Counted from the first letter of the stretch, positions 1 through 8,238 are shown. The stretch: DNA of 13,722 nt from Lutibacter sp. (GCA_021647265.1 JAKIVA010000059.1:1-13722), one strand, 5' to 3'. Translations and numbers: made by a program. Notes: a model not told the origin generated them from the letters alone.

Positions 1-16
1 GGACAATGCCAATTAG

Positions 17-46
17 AAACTGGGGCATAATTTTAAACCAGTTTTT
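17..46 (+). terminator. Possible intrinsic terminator of an upstream gene
   Basis: A perfect 7-bp stem pairs AAACTGG (17-23) with CCAGTTT (38-44) across a 14-base loop, and the right arm runs into a stretch of five T (42-46). This fits a rho-independent terminator for a plus-strand gene lying left of the window. In the opposite direction the T-run is only three bases, so service to ackA is less likely. The stem is AT-rich and the loop is long, so the call is tentative. Confidence 0.35.
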
Positions 47-60
47 AACTATATTTGAAA

Positions 61-92
61 ATAGGATTCAACTCTGAAAAATTGAACCCTAT
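61..92 (-). terminator. Hairpin, possible terminator of pta-ackA
   Basis: Inverted repeat with arms 61-71 and 82-92: ten base pairs interrupted by one A/C mismatch, loop 72-81. Read on the minus strand the hairpin is followed by TTTTC. It lies about 185 bases after the ackA stop and could end the pta-ackA transcript, but the T-run is short. Confidence 0.3.
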
Positions 93-137
93 GATTTTAA
101 GTTTACACACTTTACGGGATAGTGTCGTAATTATACT

Positions 138-226
138 TGTCATTTTGAACAAAGTGAAAAATCTCAACATCTTAATATTCAGACATCTAATTTTAAGAAG
201 ATTCTTCATTTACATTCAGAATGACA
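138..226. repeat. Palindromic REP/MITE-like intergenic element
   Basis: The left arm (138-164, beginning TGTCATTTTGAA) and right arm (199-226, ending TTCAGAATGACA) are imperfect inverted copies of about 27 bases. Eleven of the outer twelve positions match, and most of the rest match with one gap. They are separated by about 34 bases. The motif GTCATTCTGAA...GAAGAATCT resembles palindromic elements I remember as dispersed between genes in many Bacteroidota genomes; that is recollection, not a search. The element lies within the 275-base gene-free stretch downstream of ackA. It would form a long hairpin in any pta-ackA read-through transcript and has no coding capacity. Confidence 0.6.
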
Positions 227-275
227 CTTTTTAGACAGCCTCTTTTAATTTACAAGGTTTGCTTAAAACAATACA

Positions 276-1460
276 TTATTTCATTAATTGATACGATTGT
301 TTTGCGATTTCAACTTCTTCATTTGTAGGAATTATTAAAATCTTTGTTTTAGAATTACTTTTATGAATTTCAGTAATTTCTTTAGCTCTAATATTATTTT
401 TTTCAATATCTAAGTCAATTCCCAAGTACTCCATATTGCTACAAACCAATTTTCGAATTACAACAGAGTTTTCACCAATTCCAGCAGTAAACACTATTGC
501 ATCTAATCCATTCATCGCAGCCGCATAAGAACCTATATATTTTTTAATTCTATAAGCATTCATATCTAAAGCTAGTTGACATTCTTTATTTCCTTTACTA
601 GCTTCTGCTTCAATATCTCGTAAATCACTAAAACCTGTTAAGCCTAACATTCCACTTTCTTTTTGAAGCAAACTATCTACCTCGTCTAAACTATAGCCCA
701 AACTATTTACCAAATAAAAAATAATAGCATGGTCAATATCTCCACTTCTACTTCCCATTATAAGTCCAGTTACGGGACCAAAACCAAGAGAATGGTCAAT
801 ACTTTTACCATTTTTAATAGCAGTCATACTGCAACCGTTTCCTAAGTGAATTGTTATTATTTTTGAATTTGCAATTCCTAAATAAGCAATTGCTTTTTCA
901 GAAACATACTTATGGCTCGTACCGTGAAAACCATACAGTCTAATATGTTCTTCATCAAAAAATTTAGTTGGTATCGCATATTTATAAGCTTCTACTGGTA
1001 TGGTTTGATGAAAAGCGGTATCAAAAACAGCTATTTGTACTGCTTCTGGAAACATTTTTTTTGCAACTACAATACCCTCATAATTTGCAGGGTTGTGCTG
1101 TGGCGCTAAAGAAAATAGCGCTTTAATTTTATCTTTTACTTCTTTGTTAATTACAGTTGTATTGGAAAAAGTACTTCCCCCGTGAACAACTCTGTGTCCA
1201 ACTGCTTCAATTTCTGAAGTAGATTTTAATACTCCTGTTTTAGCATCTAACAGTAGATTTACAATTTTTTCTAAACCAATTTTATGGTTTGGAATATCAA
1301 CAACCTCATCAATTTTATTTGTGGTTGATTTGTAGTGGATTTCAGCATTATCTAAACCAATTCTTTCTACCAATCCTGAACAAATAACATCTTCTTGTGG
1401 CATGTTAAATAATTGATATTTAATAGAAGAACTACCCGAATTTATAACCAATATTTTCAT
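276..1460 (-). CDS. ackA: Acetate kinase
   Basis: Cytoplasmic enzyme interconverting acetyl phosphate plus ADP and acetate plus ATP, the second step of the phosphotransacetylase-acetate kinase pathway. The 394 residues are close to the usual ~400. Visible family signatures: N-terminal phosphate-binding motif with Asn7 (VINSGSSSIKY), Arg90 in GHRVVHGG, His122 in APQHNP, catalytic Asp147 in FDTAFH, His179 in GFHGTSH, the adenosine-site motif HLGNGCS (205-211), Arg238 in GSRSGDID, TAGIGENS (325-332) and the C-terminal TNEE (379-382). No key residue appears lost. The start codon lies one base after the pta stop, so the two genes are almost certainly co-transcribed and translationally close, with pta first. 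No separate promoter is visible. Confidence 0.97.
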   Translation of the reverse strand: MKILVINSGSSSIKYQLFNMPQEDVICSGLVERIGLDNAEIHYKSTTNKIDEVVDIPNHKIGLEKIVNLLLDAKTGVLKSTSEIEAVGHRVVHGGSTFSNTTVINKEVKDKIKALFSLAPQHNPANYEGIVVAKKMFPEAVQIAVFDTAFHQTIPVEAYKYAIPTKFFDEEHIRLYGFHGTSHKYVSEKAIAYLGIANSKIITIHLGNGCSMTAIKNGKSIDHSLGFGPVTGLIMGSRSGDIDHAIIFYLVNSLGYSLDEVDSLLQKESGMLGLTGFSDLRDIEAEASKGNKECQLALDMNAYRIKKYIGSYAAAMNGLDAIVFTAGIGENSVVIRKLVCSNMEYLGIDLDIEKNNIRAKEITEIHKSNSKTKILIIPTNEEVEIAKQSYQLMK

Positions 1461-1461
1461 T

Positions 1462-3555
1462 TTAAATCCCTTGTGCTTGTATTGCTGTTAAAACTACTGT
1501 ATTAAAAATATCATCCACCGTACAGCCTCTACTCAAATCATTTACTGGTTTATTTAACCCTTGTAACATAGGGCCAATTGCTAATGCTCCTGTTTCACGT
1601 TGTACTGCTTTATAGGTATTATTACCCGTATTTAAATCTGGGAAAATCAACACATTTGCTTGCCCAGCAACTTCTGAGTCAGGCAATTTACTTTTACCTA
1701 TAGTTGCATCAACAGCAGCATCGTATTGAATTGGTCCTTCAACTTTTAAATCTGGTCGTTTTTCTTTGACCATTTCAGTTGCTCTTCTTACAATATCAAC
1801 GTCTTCCCCTTTTCCTGAAGCTCCCGAAGAGTATGAAAGCATCGCTATTTTTGGATCTATTCCAAAATTAATACTTGAATCTGCTGAGGAAATAGCTATT
1901 TCTGCCAATTGTTCAGCATTTGGATTTGGATTAATTGCACAATCACCAAAAACAGAAACCCTATCTTCTAAACACATAAAAAATATAGATGATACTACAG
2001 ATACACCCGGCTTTGTTTTAATAAATTGCAAAGCTGGTCTAATAGTGTGTTGCGTTGTGTGTGCTGCTCCAGATACCATTCCATCAGCTAAACCTTTGTA
2101 AACCATCATTGTTCCAAAGTAAGAAACATCACCCATCATATCTTCGGCCATGGCTAAGGTAACACCTTTATTTTTTCTTAATTCAAATAAGGTATTCGTA
2201 AATTCTTCATAGTATTCTGATTTAACTGGATTTACAATATTAAATTTATCAATATCACCTTTTAAACCAAGACGTATCATTTTGTTTGCAATTTTATCAT
2301 AGTCTCCCAAAACTATTAAATCCACAATATCCATAGCCACCAATCTTGCTGCTGCTGTTATTATTCTATCATCTGTTCCTTCGGGTAAAACAATATGTTT
2401 GCGCTGTGTTTTTGCTCTTTTTAATAAAGCATATTGAAACATTCTTGGTGTAATCCCTCCATTTTTGAATGTTATCAATTTATCATTTAACTTATCTACA
2501 TCTACATATTTATCAAATGTATTTAACGATGTAATTATTTTTCGTTTATTTTTTGCATACATGTGTGAGCGAACAGCCCCAATTTTATTTGCAACATCAA
2601 AGGTTCCTTGTTCAACTGATAATATAGGAACTATTTGAGGCAAACCATTTATTAGTTTTACAATTGGCTCATCAGGTATAATTCCACCCGTTAAAACAAT
2701 TCCTGAAATAGCAGGGTAATTTGATGAAATATTAGCTTGTAAAGCTCCTAAAATAATATCTGCTCTATCTCCCGGTGTAATTATTAAACAGTTTTCTTCT
2801 AAATGGGTTAAATAATTTCTAAGTTGCATTGCCCCAACTTTAAAGCTTGCAGTTTGATTATTAATATGTTCTTTCCCTAACAAAATTTTAGCATCAATAG
2901 CTTTCGCTATTTCTTTTATGGTTGGATTAATAAGAGAAGGTATTATTGGAATGGCATTAACCAAAACATTTTTTGGTAAATTTTTCTCAACACCATTTTT
3001 TATCAATTCAATATTTTTTTCTTGAACTTTATTTGCCACAACGGCTATTACTTCAACTTCTTTTTCTCTAAAAGAATCGTATGCTAAATGCAATCCATTA
3101 ATAAACTCCTCCAGTGTTTTACCTACACCACTTGAAACTATAATTACAGGTATTCCTAAATTTTTGGCTATCAAAATATTAGCATCTAACTCTATAGCAG
3201 CAGTCTCATTTGAAAAATCAGTTCCTTCCACCAACATAAAGTCACTTTTTTCTTCAAGTGCTTTGTATTTTTCAATAATGGTATCAATAATCTCACCTTC
3301 TTCTCCTTTGTTGCGTTTGTTAATAAATTCCGAACGTGTAAAAGCAAATGCTTCACACGGATCAATATCTAATTCAAAATGTGAAATTATTGTATTTATA
3401 TGATTGTCTTTTTTCCCTTTTTTAACATCGTTAATTATAGGTCTAAAGTAACCCACCTTTGCTGTTTTACCTAACAACATTCTCATGAGACCCAATGCAA
3501 CAATAGATTTACCACTATTGGCCTCGCTCGTTGCAATATATATAGCTTTATTCAT
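1462..3555 (-). CDS. pta: Phosphate acetyltransferase, long three-domain form
   Basis: Converts acetyl-CoA and phosphate to acetyl phosphate and CoA, the substrate for the adjacent acetate kinase. The 697 residues match the long (E. coli-like) Pta. An N-terminal P-loop domain resembling dethiobiotin synthetase covers roughly 1-220, with the Walker A-like EANSGKS at 11-17. A central DRTGG-type regulatory domain covers roughly 225-340 (PGDRADII at 261-268). The C-terminal catalytic PTA domain runs from about 370 to 695 and contains PEGTDDR, DGMVSGAAHTT (491-501), SYSSGASG (574-581), FPDLNTGN (628-635) and KPVNDLSRG. The first Met is used; a TATCTTTG promoter box lies about 15 bases upstream. 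It is the first gene of a two-gene unit with ackA, separated by one base. Confidence 0.97.
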   Translation of the reverse strand: MNKAIYIATSEANSGKSIVALGLMRMLLGKTAKVGYFRPIINDVKKGKKDNHINTIISHFELDIDPCEAFAFTRSEFINKRNKGEEGEIIDTIIEKYKALEEKSDFMLVEGTDFSNETAAIELDANILIAKNLGIPVIIVSSGVGKTLEEFINGLHLAYDSFREKEVEVIAVVANKVQEKNIELIKNGVEKNLPKNVLVNAIPIIPSLINPTIKEIAKAIDAKILLGKEHINNQTASFKVGAMQLRNYLTHLEENCLIITPGDRADIILGALQANISSNYPAISGIVLTGGIIPDEPIVKLINGLPQIVPILSVEQGTFDVANKIGAVRSHMYAKNKRKIITSLNTFDKYVDVDKLNDKLITFKNGGITPRMFQYALLKRAKTQRKHIVLPEGTDDRIITAAARLVAMDIVDLIVLGDYDKIANKMIRLGLKGDIDKFNIVNPVKSEYYEEFTNTLFELRKNKGVTLAMAEDMMGDVSYFGTMMVYKGLADGMVSGAAHTTQHTIRPALQFIKTKPGVSVVSSIFFMCLEDRVSVFGDCAINPNPNAEQLAEIAISSADSSINFGIDPKIAMLSYSSGASGKGEDVDIVRRATEMVKEKRPDLKVEGPIQYDAAVDATIGKSKLPDSEVAGQANVLIFPDLNTGNNTYKAVQRETGALAIGPMLQGLNKPVNDLSRGCTVDDIFNTVVLTAIQAQGI

Positions 3556-3570
3556 TTTTTATTTTTTATG

Positions 3571-3578
3571 CAAAGATA
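3571..3578 (-). promoter_or_regulatory. Bacteroidota-type -7 box of pta-ackA
   Basis: On the minus strand this reads TATCTTTG, an exact match to TAnnTTTG, ending 15 bases before the pta start codon. No TTG is present at the expected -33 spacing. Confidence 0.6.
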
Positions 3579-3668
3579 CTTTAATATTGTTTTATGACCT
3601 CTTAAATTGGATTAAAATAACAACTATTATTACTAAATCGTTATCGTATAATCATAATAAAATATCTG

Positions 3669-3676
3669 TATCTTTG
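3669..3676 (+). promoter_or_regulatory. Bacteroidota-type -7 box of hutI
   Basis: TATCTTTG matches TAnnTTTG exactly and ends 20 bases before the hutI ATG. The -33 TTG is not evident. It is the same octamer as the pta box on the other strand, within a 141-base divergent intergenic region. Confidence 0.6.
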
Positions 3677-3696
3677 AATACTTAATTTATTGAGAT

Positions 3697-4932
3697 ATGA
3701 TTACATTAATTAGTAATATTAAAGAATTAATACAAGTTGAAGATTCTCCAAAAAAAATGGTTTCTGGAAAAGAAATGAAAACTTTACCTACCATTAAAAA
3801 TGCTTTTTTATTGATTGAAAATGATATTATTAAAGATTTTGGAAACATGAAAGATTTTAATAACATCTCTGTTGATAATGTTGTTGATGCATCAGGTAGA
3901 ACTGTACTTCCAACCTGGTGTGATAGTCATACTCATATTGTTTATGCAGGTAATAGAGAGCAAGAATTTATTGACCGAATTAATGGACTCTCCTATGCAG
4001 AAATAGCCTATAATGGTGGTGGTATATTAAATTCTGCTAAAAAATTACAAACTATATCGGAAGATAACTTATATAAACAATCTGCTAAACGTATTGAAGA
4101 AATAATGCAATTAGGAACGGGTGCTGTTGAAATTAAATCGGGGTATGGTTTAACTAAAGATGCTGAATTAAAAATGTTACGGGTAATAAAAAAACTCAAT
4201 AATAATTATCCTATTACAATAAAAGCTACATTTTTAGGGGCTCATGCATTACCTTTTGAATTTAAAAATAATAAAAGTGGTTATTTAGACTTTGTAATAA
4301 ACGAAATTTTACCAGTTGTAGCTAAAGAAAATTTAGCTGAATTTATTGATGTATTTTGTGAAACAGGGTATTTTTCTGTAGAAGATACTGAGCGTTTATT
4401 GAAAGCTGGAGAAAAGTTTGGATTAATTCCTAAAATACATGTCAATCAGTTTACTACAATTGGAGGAGTTCAAATTGGTGTTAAATACAATGCGCTCTCG
4501 GTAGATCATCTAGAAGAAATGAGAGCTGAAGATATTGAAGTTTTAAAAAGTTCAAATACGATGCCTGTAGCTTTACCATCTTGCTCCTATTTTTTGGGGA
4601 TACCATATACTCCTGCACGTAAAATAATTGATGCTGGACTACCTTTAGCGCTCGCAACAGACTATAACCCGGGTTCTACCCCATCAGGTAATATGAACTT
4701 CGTAGTTTCTACAGCTTGTATAAAAATGAAATTAACCCCTGAAGAAGCAATAAATGCCGCAACAATCAATGGTGCTTACGCTATGGGACTTGAAAAAACA
4801 CATGGAAGTATTTGCCGAGGGAAAAAAGCAAATTTTATATTAACAAAAAAGATTCCTAGCTATGGGTTTATTCCTTATTCATTTGGAAATCATCAAATAA
4901 ATCAAGTTTATATTGAGGGAGTCAAAATTTAA
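3697..4932 (+). CDS. hutI: Imidazolonepropionase
   Basis: Metal-dependent amidohydrolase that opens the ring of 4-imidazolone-5-propanoate to N-formimino-L-glutamate, the third step of histidine degradation in the cytoplasm. The 411 residues fit the family. Metal ligands are visible in order: His78 and His80 in DSHTH, His248 in KIHVNQF and Asp322 in ATDYNPGS, with His183 in LGAHALP as a further active-site residue. This pattern closely matches the described HutI ligand set (two His in HxH, one later His, one Asp). The other hut enzymes (hutH, hutU, and hutG or a formiminotransferase) are not in this window, so it is either a stand-alone unit or the hut genes are scattered. It has its own -7 box, and its stop codon overlaps that of the convergent wzc-like gene. 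Confidence 0.95.
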   Translation: MITLISNIKELIQVEDSPKKMVSGKEMKTLPTIKNAFLLIENDIIKDFGNMKDFNNISVDNVVDASGRTVLPTWCDSHTHIVYAGNREQEFIDRINGLSYAEIAYNGGGILNSAKKLQTISEDNLYKQSAKRIEEIMQLGTGAVEIKSGYGLTKDAELKMLRVIKKLNNNYPITIKATFLGAHALPFEFKNNKSGYLDFVINEILPVVAKENLAEFIDVFCETGYFSVEDTERLLKAGEKFGLIPKIHVNQFTTIGGVQIGVKYNALSVDHLEEMRAEDIEVLKSSNTMPVALPSCSYFLGIPYTPARKIIDAGLPLALATDYNPGSTPSGNMNFVVSTACIKMKLTPEEAINAATINGAYAMGLEKTHGSICRGKKANFILTKKIPSYGFIPYSFGNHQINQVYIEGVKI

Positions 4933-7388
4933 GCTTTGTTGTTTCTTTTGAATATTTTTTCAAAAAAGGATTTCTTTTCATTTTCATGATAACCATTTGA
5001 ATATTTTCCGTAGCCATAACCATAGCCATAGCCATAACCATAGCCGTAACCGTATTTTGATTTTACTTTAAAATCATTCAATACAATACTTACGTTTGAA
5101 ATCTCTTGTTTAATATATTTATCATTAATCATTTTAAGCATTCCCTTTTGCGAATACCCTTGTCTTAAAACGTAAATTGTTGAATCTGCATATTTTAGCA
5201 GTTCAATTGCATCACTAACTAAACCTATTGGAGGAGTGTCTAAAATAATATAATCATATTCTTCTTTTAAACTATTGATTAATTCATCTGTGGCAGAACT
5301 AATTAATAATTCTGAAGGGTTTGGAGGAAGTGGCCCCGCTGTTATCACGTCTAAATTAGGTACTTTGGTATGGTGAATAATACTACTTCTATCTGCTTCA
5401 GCAATTAAATAGTTAACAACTCCTTTATCATTTGAAATTTCGAAATCCCCAAATATTTTAGGTTTCCGTAAATCTAATCCTACTAATATTGTTTTTTTAC
5501 CTCCCAAAGCAAAAACGGTGGCTAAGTTAATTGATACAAATGTTTTCCCTTCTCCACTCACTGATGAGGTTACAACAATAGTTTTAGATTTATCTTTTAA
5601 TTCTCTTCCAAATAAAAATTGAATATTTGATCGTAATGCTCTAAAAGATTCAGCAACAGTTGATTTAGGTTTTAAAAATACTGCCAAATTATTCTCAGCC
5701 TCATTTTTACCTACAACACCTAAAATTGGAATTGGTGAAATTCTTTCAATGTCTTCAACCATATAAATTTTGCTGTCTAATACCTCTTTAGCTATAATAA
5801 CAAAGAGTGGCAATATAATACCCAACAGCAAAGCGATCATATAATTAAATGATTTTCTTGGCAAAATATATCCTTGACCTGTGTCTTTTGCCGAATCTAA
5901 AACTGATATATCTGAAACCGTTGCAGCAATTGCAATATCAGCTTCATAACGCTTTTGCATTAAGAAAACAAAGTTAGATTCCGTTAGGGTATATTTTCGT
6001 TGAAAATTTAATAATTTCTGTTCTTTTTTCGGAAGTTTATTTAGCTGATAGTTATAAGTATTCAATCTTTTTTTACTATTTCTTAAACTAACATTCGTTG
6101 CATTTTTTAGTGATGATATATTTTCTAATAAAACATTTCTAGCTGTTTCAATCTCTTCATTAAGAAGTTTTAATGAGGGATGATTAGCAGTTACCTCTTT
6201 GGCTAATTTTTCTTTTTTAATAGATAATTCTGTTAATTTACCAACCATAGAAGCAATAGAAACATCTTCTATATTAATAATTGCTGGAGCTGGTATTTTA
6301 ATATAATTAGAATTTGTTTTGATATAGGTTTCTAAATTTTCAAAATACTCAATTCTATCTATTAATTGTTTCTGAATTTTATCTAAACCCGTAGTTTGTG
6401 AAAAAATTTCAACTCCTTGGGCTGATAAATCATAAATAGCATTTTGTTGCTTAAATTTCCCAATATTATCTTCAATTAATTTTAGGCTATCCGAAGTGTT
6501 TTTAAACTGCGCATCAATAAATTCTTTTGTGCTATAAGCGTAATTAGTTTTTTGCTCCAATTCATCTTTAGCTAAAACTTCAACCGTTTTATTTAAAAAA
6601 TCTACTATTCTATTTTTATTTGAACCTGTTAAGGATATTTCCACTAAAGAAGTACCTGTTAATCCTTTAGCTCTAATATTTTGATATTTTTTGGTCGCAA
6701 AATTTATGGAGTTTAATTGAATAAAATAGGTCTTACTTTTAACTGTATTTAACTTATTATTAGCAACTATTTCAGCTTTTAAAAATGGTAAATTTATATA
6801 TTCTCCCACTGAAAAAGTTTTAGAAAAATTTTGTTCTTCAAAATTAAACCCTTTATATGTTTCGTCTTTGTAGTTGAGTAGTTTGTAATTTATATCCTTT
6901 TTAAATTCAACAGATAGTGTAAAATTTTCAGCGTCAATAAAATCTATTTTAATAAGTGTATTTAACAATTGATATTGATTTGGCTGAAGTTTAATTTCAA
7001 AAGGTATTTTGCCGTAAACATCTTCTTTTCTAAAACGCCCTTCTTTGAAATAATCTATATAAAATTGTAATTCTTTTACTACTTTTTCATTATGAGTTCT
7101 TGAAATTAATGTTTTTCTAATTGATTCAACTTTGTCGCTAACTCCTCCCCAGTTAAATGCAATATTAGTTCCCGATGAAAAAAGTGGGTTTTGTTTTTCT
7201 TTAACTACAATTGTAGTACTTAAACCATAAATTTTTTGGGTAGAAATATTAAAATAATAAGCAATTGCCAAAGTAATTGGAATGGTAAATAAAAACCATT
7301 TCCAATTTGATATTATTCGAAATATATAATCTTTAATATCTGAAATATGTTCAGCTGGATTTTCAATAAGCTTGAATTTATTTTCCAT
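4929..7388 (-). CDS. Wzc-like polysaccharide co-polymerase/BY-type tyrosine kinase
   Basis: Inner-membrane protein controlling polymer length and export of an extracellular or capsular polysaccharide. Of 819 residues, the N-terminal Wzz-like region has membrane segments at about 29-46 and 514-533. A large periplasmic, helix-rich domain lies between them, and the GNVR-like part is near 440-500. The cytoplasmic kinase domain follows: Walker A SVSGEGKT (609-616), Walker A' ILVGLDLRKP (634-643) and Walker B YIILDTPP (713-720). In A' the first Asp common in proteobacterial kinases is Gly637; I recall this as common in Bacteroidota. The C-terminal tail, the usual autophosphorylation site, has eight consecutive Tyr-Gly pairs (779-794) followed by Tyr796 and Tyr800. 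It follows the wza-like gene by 8 bases, so one transcript is expected. No partner phosphatase or glycosyltransferase is nearby. Its stop overlaps the hutI stop on the other strand by 4 bases. Confidence 0.9.
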   Translation of the reverse strand: MENKFKLIENPAEHISDIKDYIFRIISNWKWFLFTIPITLAIAYYFNISTQKIYGLSTTIVVKEKQNPLFSSGTNIAFNWGGVSDKVESIRKTLISRTHNEKVVKELQFYIDYFKEGRFRKEDVYGKIPFEIKLQPNQYQLLNTLIKIDFIDAENFTLSVEFKKDINYKLLNYKDETYKGFNFEEQNFSKTFSVGEYINLPFLKAEIVANNKLNTVKSKTYFIQLNSINFATKKYQNIRAKGLTGTSLVEISLTGSNKNRIVDFLNKTVEVLAKDELEQKTNYAYSTKEFIDAQFKNTSDSLKLIEDNIGKFKQQNAIYDLSAQGVEIFSQTTGLDKIQKQLIDRIEYFENLETYIKTNSNYIKIPAPAIINIEDVSIASMVGKLTELSIKKEKLAKEVTANHPSLKLLNEEIETARNVLLENISSLKNATNVSLRNSKKRLNTYNYQLNKLPKKEQKLLNFQRKYTLTESNFVFLMQKRYEADIAIAATVSDISVLDSAKDTGQGYILPRKSFNYMIALLLGIILPLFVIIAKEVLDSKIYMVEDIERISPIPILGVVGKNEAENNLAVFLKPKSTVAESFRALRSNIQFLFGRELKDKSKTIVVTSSVSGEGKTFVSINLATVFALGGKKTILVGLDLRKPKIFGDFEISNDKGVVNYLIAEADRSSIIHHTKVPNLDVITAGPLPPNPSELLISSATDELINSLKEEYDYIILDTPPIGLVSDAIELLKYADSTIYVLRQGYSQKGMLKMINDKYIKQEISNVSIVLNDFKVKSKYGYGYGYGYGYGYGYGKYSNGYHENEKKSFFEKIFKRNNKA
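5007..5054 (-). repeat. In-frame hexanucleotide repeat encoding (Tyr-Gly)8
   Basis: Eight tandem copies of TAYGGN on the minus strand encode the tyrosine-rich tail of the Wzc-like kinase. The copies differ at third codon positions (TAC/TAT and GGT/GGC/GGA), so the amino-acid pattern is more regular than the DNA. Confidence 0.9.
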
Positions 7389-7396
7389 TATTAATA

Positions 7397-8176
7397 TTAT
7401 AAATTTTTAACTAATAATACTGAGCTAACAACAAACGACAAAACGGTTACTATAGTTGAGAATGTTTGTAATCCCGTTGTTCCCGTTCCCCAAGATTTTT
7501 GCTTCAGTGGTGCTACGTATATAATATCATTGGGCTGTATGTAAAAATTTTCTGATTGAAAAACTGCTATGTTTGTAAGGTCTAATTTATATTTTTTTAC
7601 GCCATCTAATGTTTTTCGTATTAAAGTTACGTTTGCTCTGTTACCTAATGGGGTAATCTCTCCTGCATTTGCAATAGCATCAATAATAGAAACTTGGTTT
7701 TGGGTTAAATTTATAGTCCCCGGTGATCCAACCTCTCCTGTAACAACAAACCTTATACCCGCCAATTTAACCGTAACAAAAACCAAATCAGGATTTTTTA
7801 AAAACTTACCCAATTCAATTTCAATTTTTTCTCTTACTTCATTTTCGGTATAGCCTAGCACATTTAAATCTCCAATATATGGTATTCTTATATTTCCATG
7901 TCTGTCAATAGTATAACCTGTAAAATACAAGCCCTGACCTCTATTTAAATTTTGATTATTTACAGCTTGATTTTTAAATAATGATACAATTTCAGGGTTA
8001 TTGGCCTTAATATCAACATATAAAATATCATTTATTTGTAAACGATAAGGTTCATTATTTAATTTGTAAATATCAGATTTTTTAACTGGTTCTCCTTGAA
8101 AATATGTCATTTGCTTTGTTGTTACACAGGAAGATAAACAACTTAAAAATAACACATATAAAAAAAGTTTCTTCAT
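7397..8176 (-). CDS. Wza-like polysaccharide export outer-membrane lipoprotein
   Basis: Outer-membrane or periplasmic channel component for polysaccharide export, partner of the Wzc-like kinase 8 bases downstream. From the ATG at 8176 the protein has 259 residues. A lipoprotein signal peptide starts MKKLFLYVLF with lipobox LSSC, giving an acylated Cys17. A Poly_export domain covers about 43-137 (LQINDILYVDI; GNIRIPYIGDL). One SLBB domain starts near 142 (VVTGEVGSPGTI), and YIQPNDIIYV follows near 212-221. A hydrophobic C-terminal segment lies at about 239-256. It is shorter than E. coli Wza (about 380), as is usual in this phylum. A longer reading starting at TTG (8200) is unlikely: that TTG lies inside the -7 box TATATTTG and would put eight residues before the signal peptide. 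Confidence 0.9.
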   Translation of the reverse strand: MKKLFLYVLFLSCLSSCVTTKQMTYFQGEPVKKSDIYKLNNEPYRLQINDILYVDIKANNPEIVSLFKNQAVNNQNLNRGQGLYFTGYTIDRHGNIRIPYIGDLNVLGYTENEVREKIEIELGKFLKNPDLVFVTVKLAGIRFVVTGEVGSPGTINLTQNQVSIIDAIANAGEITPLGNRANVTLIRKTLDGVKKYKLDLTNIAVFQSENFYIQPNDIIYVAPLKQKSWGTGTTGLQTFSTIVTVLSFVVSSVLLVKNL

Positions 8177-8197
8177 ATAAATTAATTGAGGGTAAGG

Positions 8198-8205
8198 CAA
8201 ATATA
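8198..8205 (-). promoter_or_regulatory. -7 box of the wza-wzc unit
   Basis: On the minus strand this reads TATATTTG, an exact TAnnTTTG match ending 21 bases before the ATG at 8176. It argues against the alternative TTG start at 8200, which would overlap the promoter. No -33 TTG is seen at the usual spacing. Confidence 0.6.
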
Positions 8206-8238
8206 ATTTTAAATAGCGTATTAAAATAATTTTTCTAT

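Noticed and set aside
6..44. Possible H-type pseudoknot (ATGCC 6-10 with GGCAT 24-28, plus 17-23 with 38-44)
   Set aside because: The two stems interlock on paper, but one is only 5 bp in short AT-rich sequence at the window edge; a simple terminator explains the stronger stem.
912..1109. Plus-strand frame with Phe/Tyr-rich translation
   Set aside because: Antisense shadow of acetate kinase motifs.
1766..2101. 111-codon plus-strand open frame
   Set aside because: Lies wholly antisense to the conserved catalytic domain of pta, has no promoter and no recognisable protein features.
3485..3685. 66-codon plus-strand frame across the pta start and the intergenic region
   Set aside because: It covers the pta N-terminus in antisense and the promoter boxes of both neighbours; the hydrophobic translation is explained by AT-rich sequence.
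4946..4965. Hairpin TTTTGAA/TTCAAAA as a terminator for hutI or wzc
   Set aside because: AT-only apart from one G-C pair, lies within the kinase coding sequence, and has no T-run on either side.
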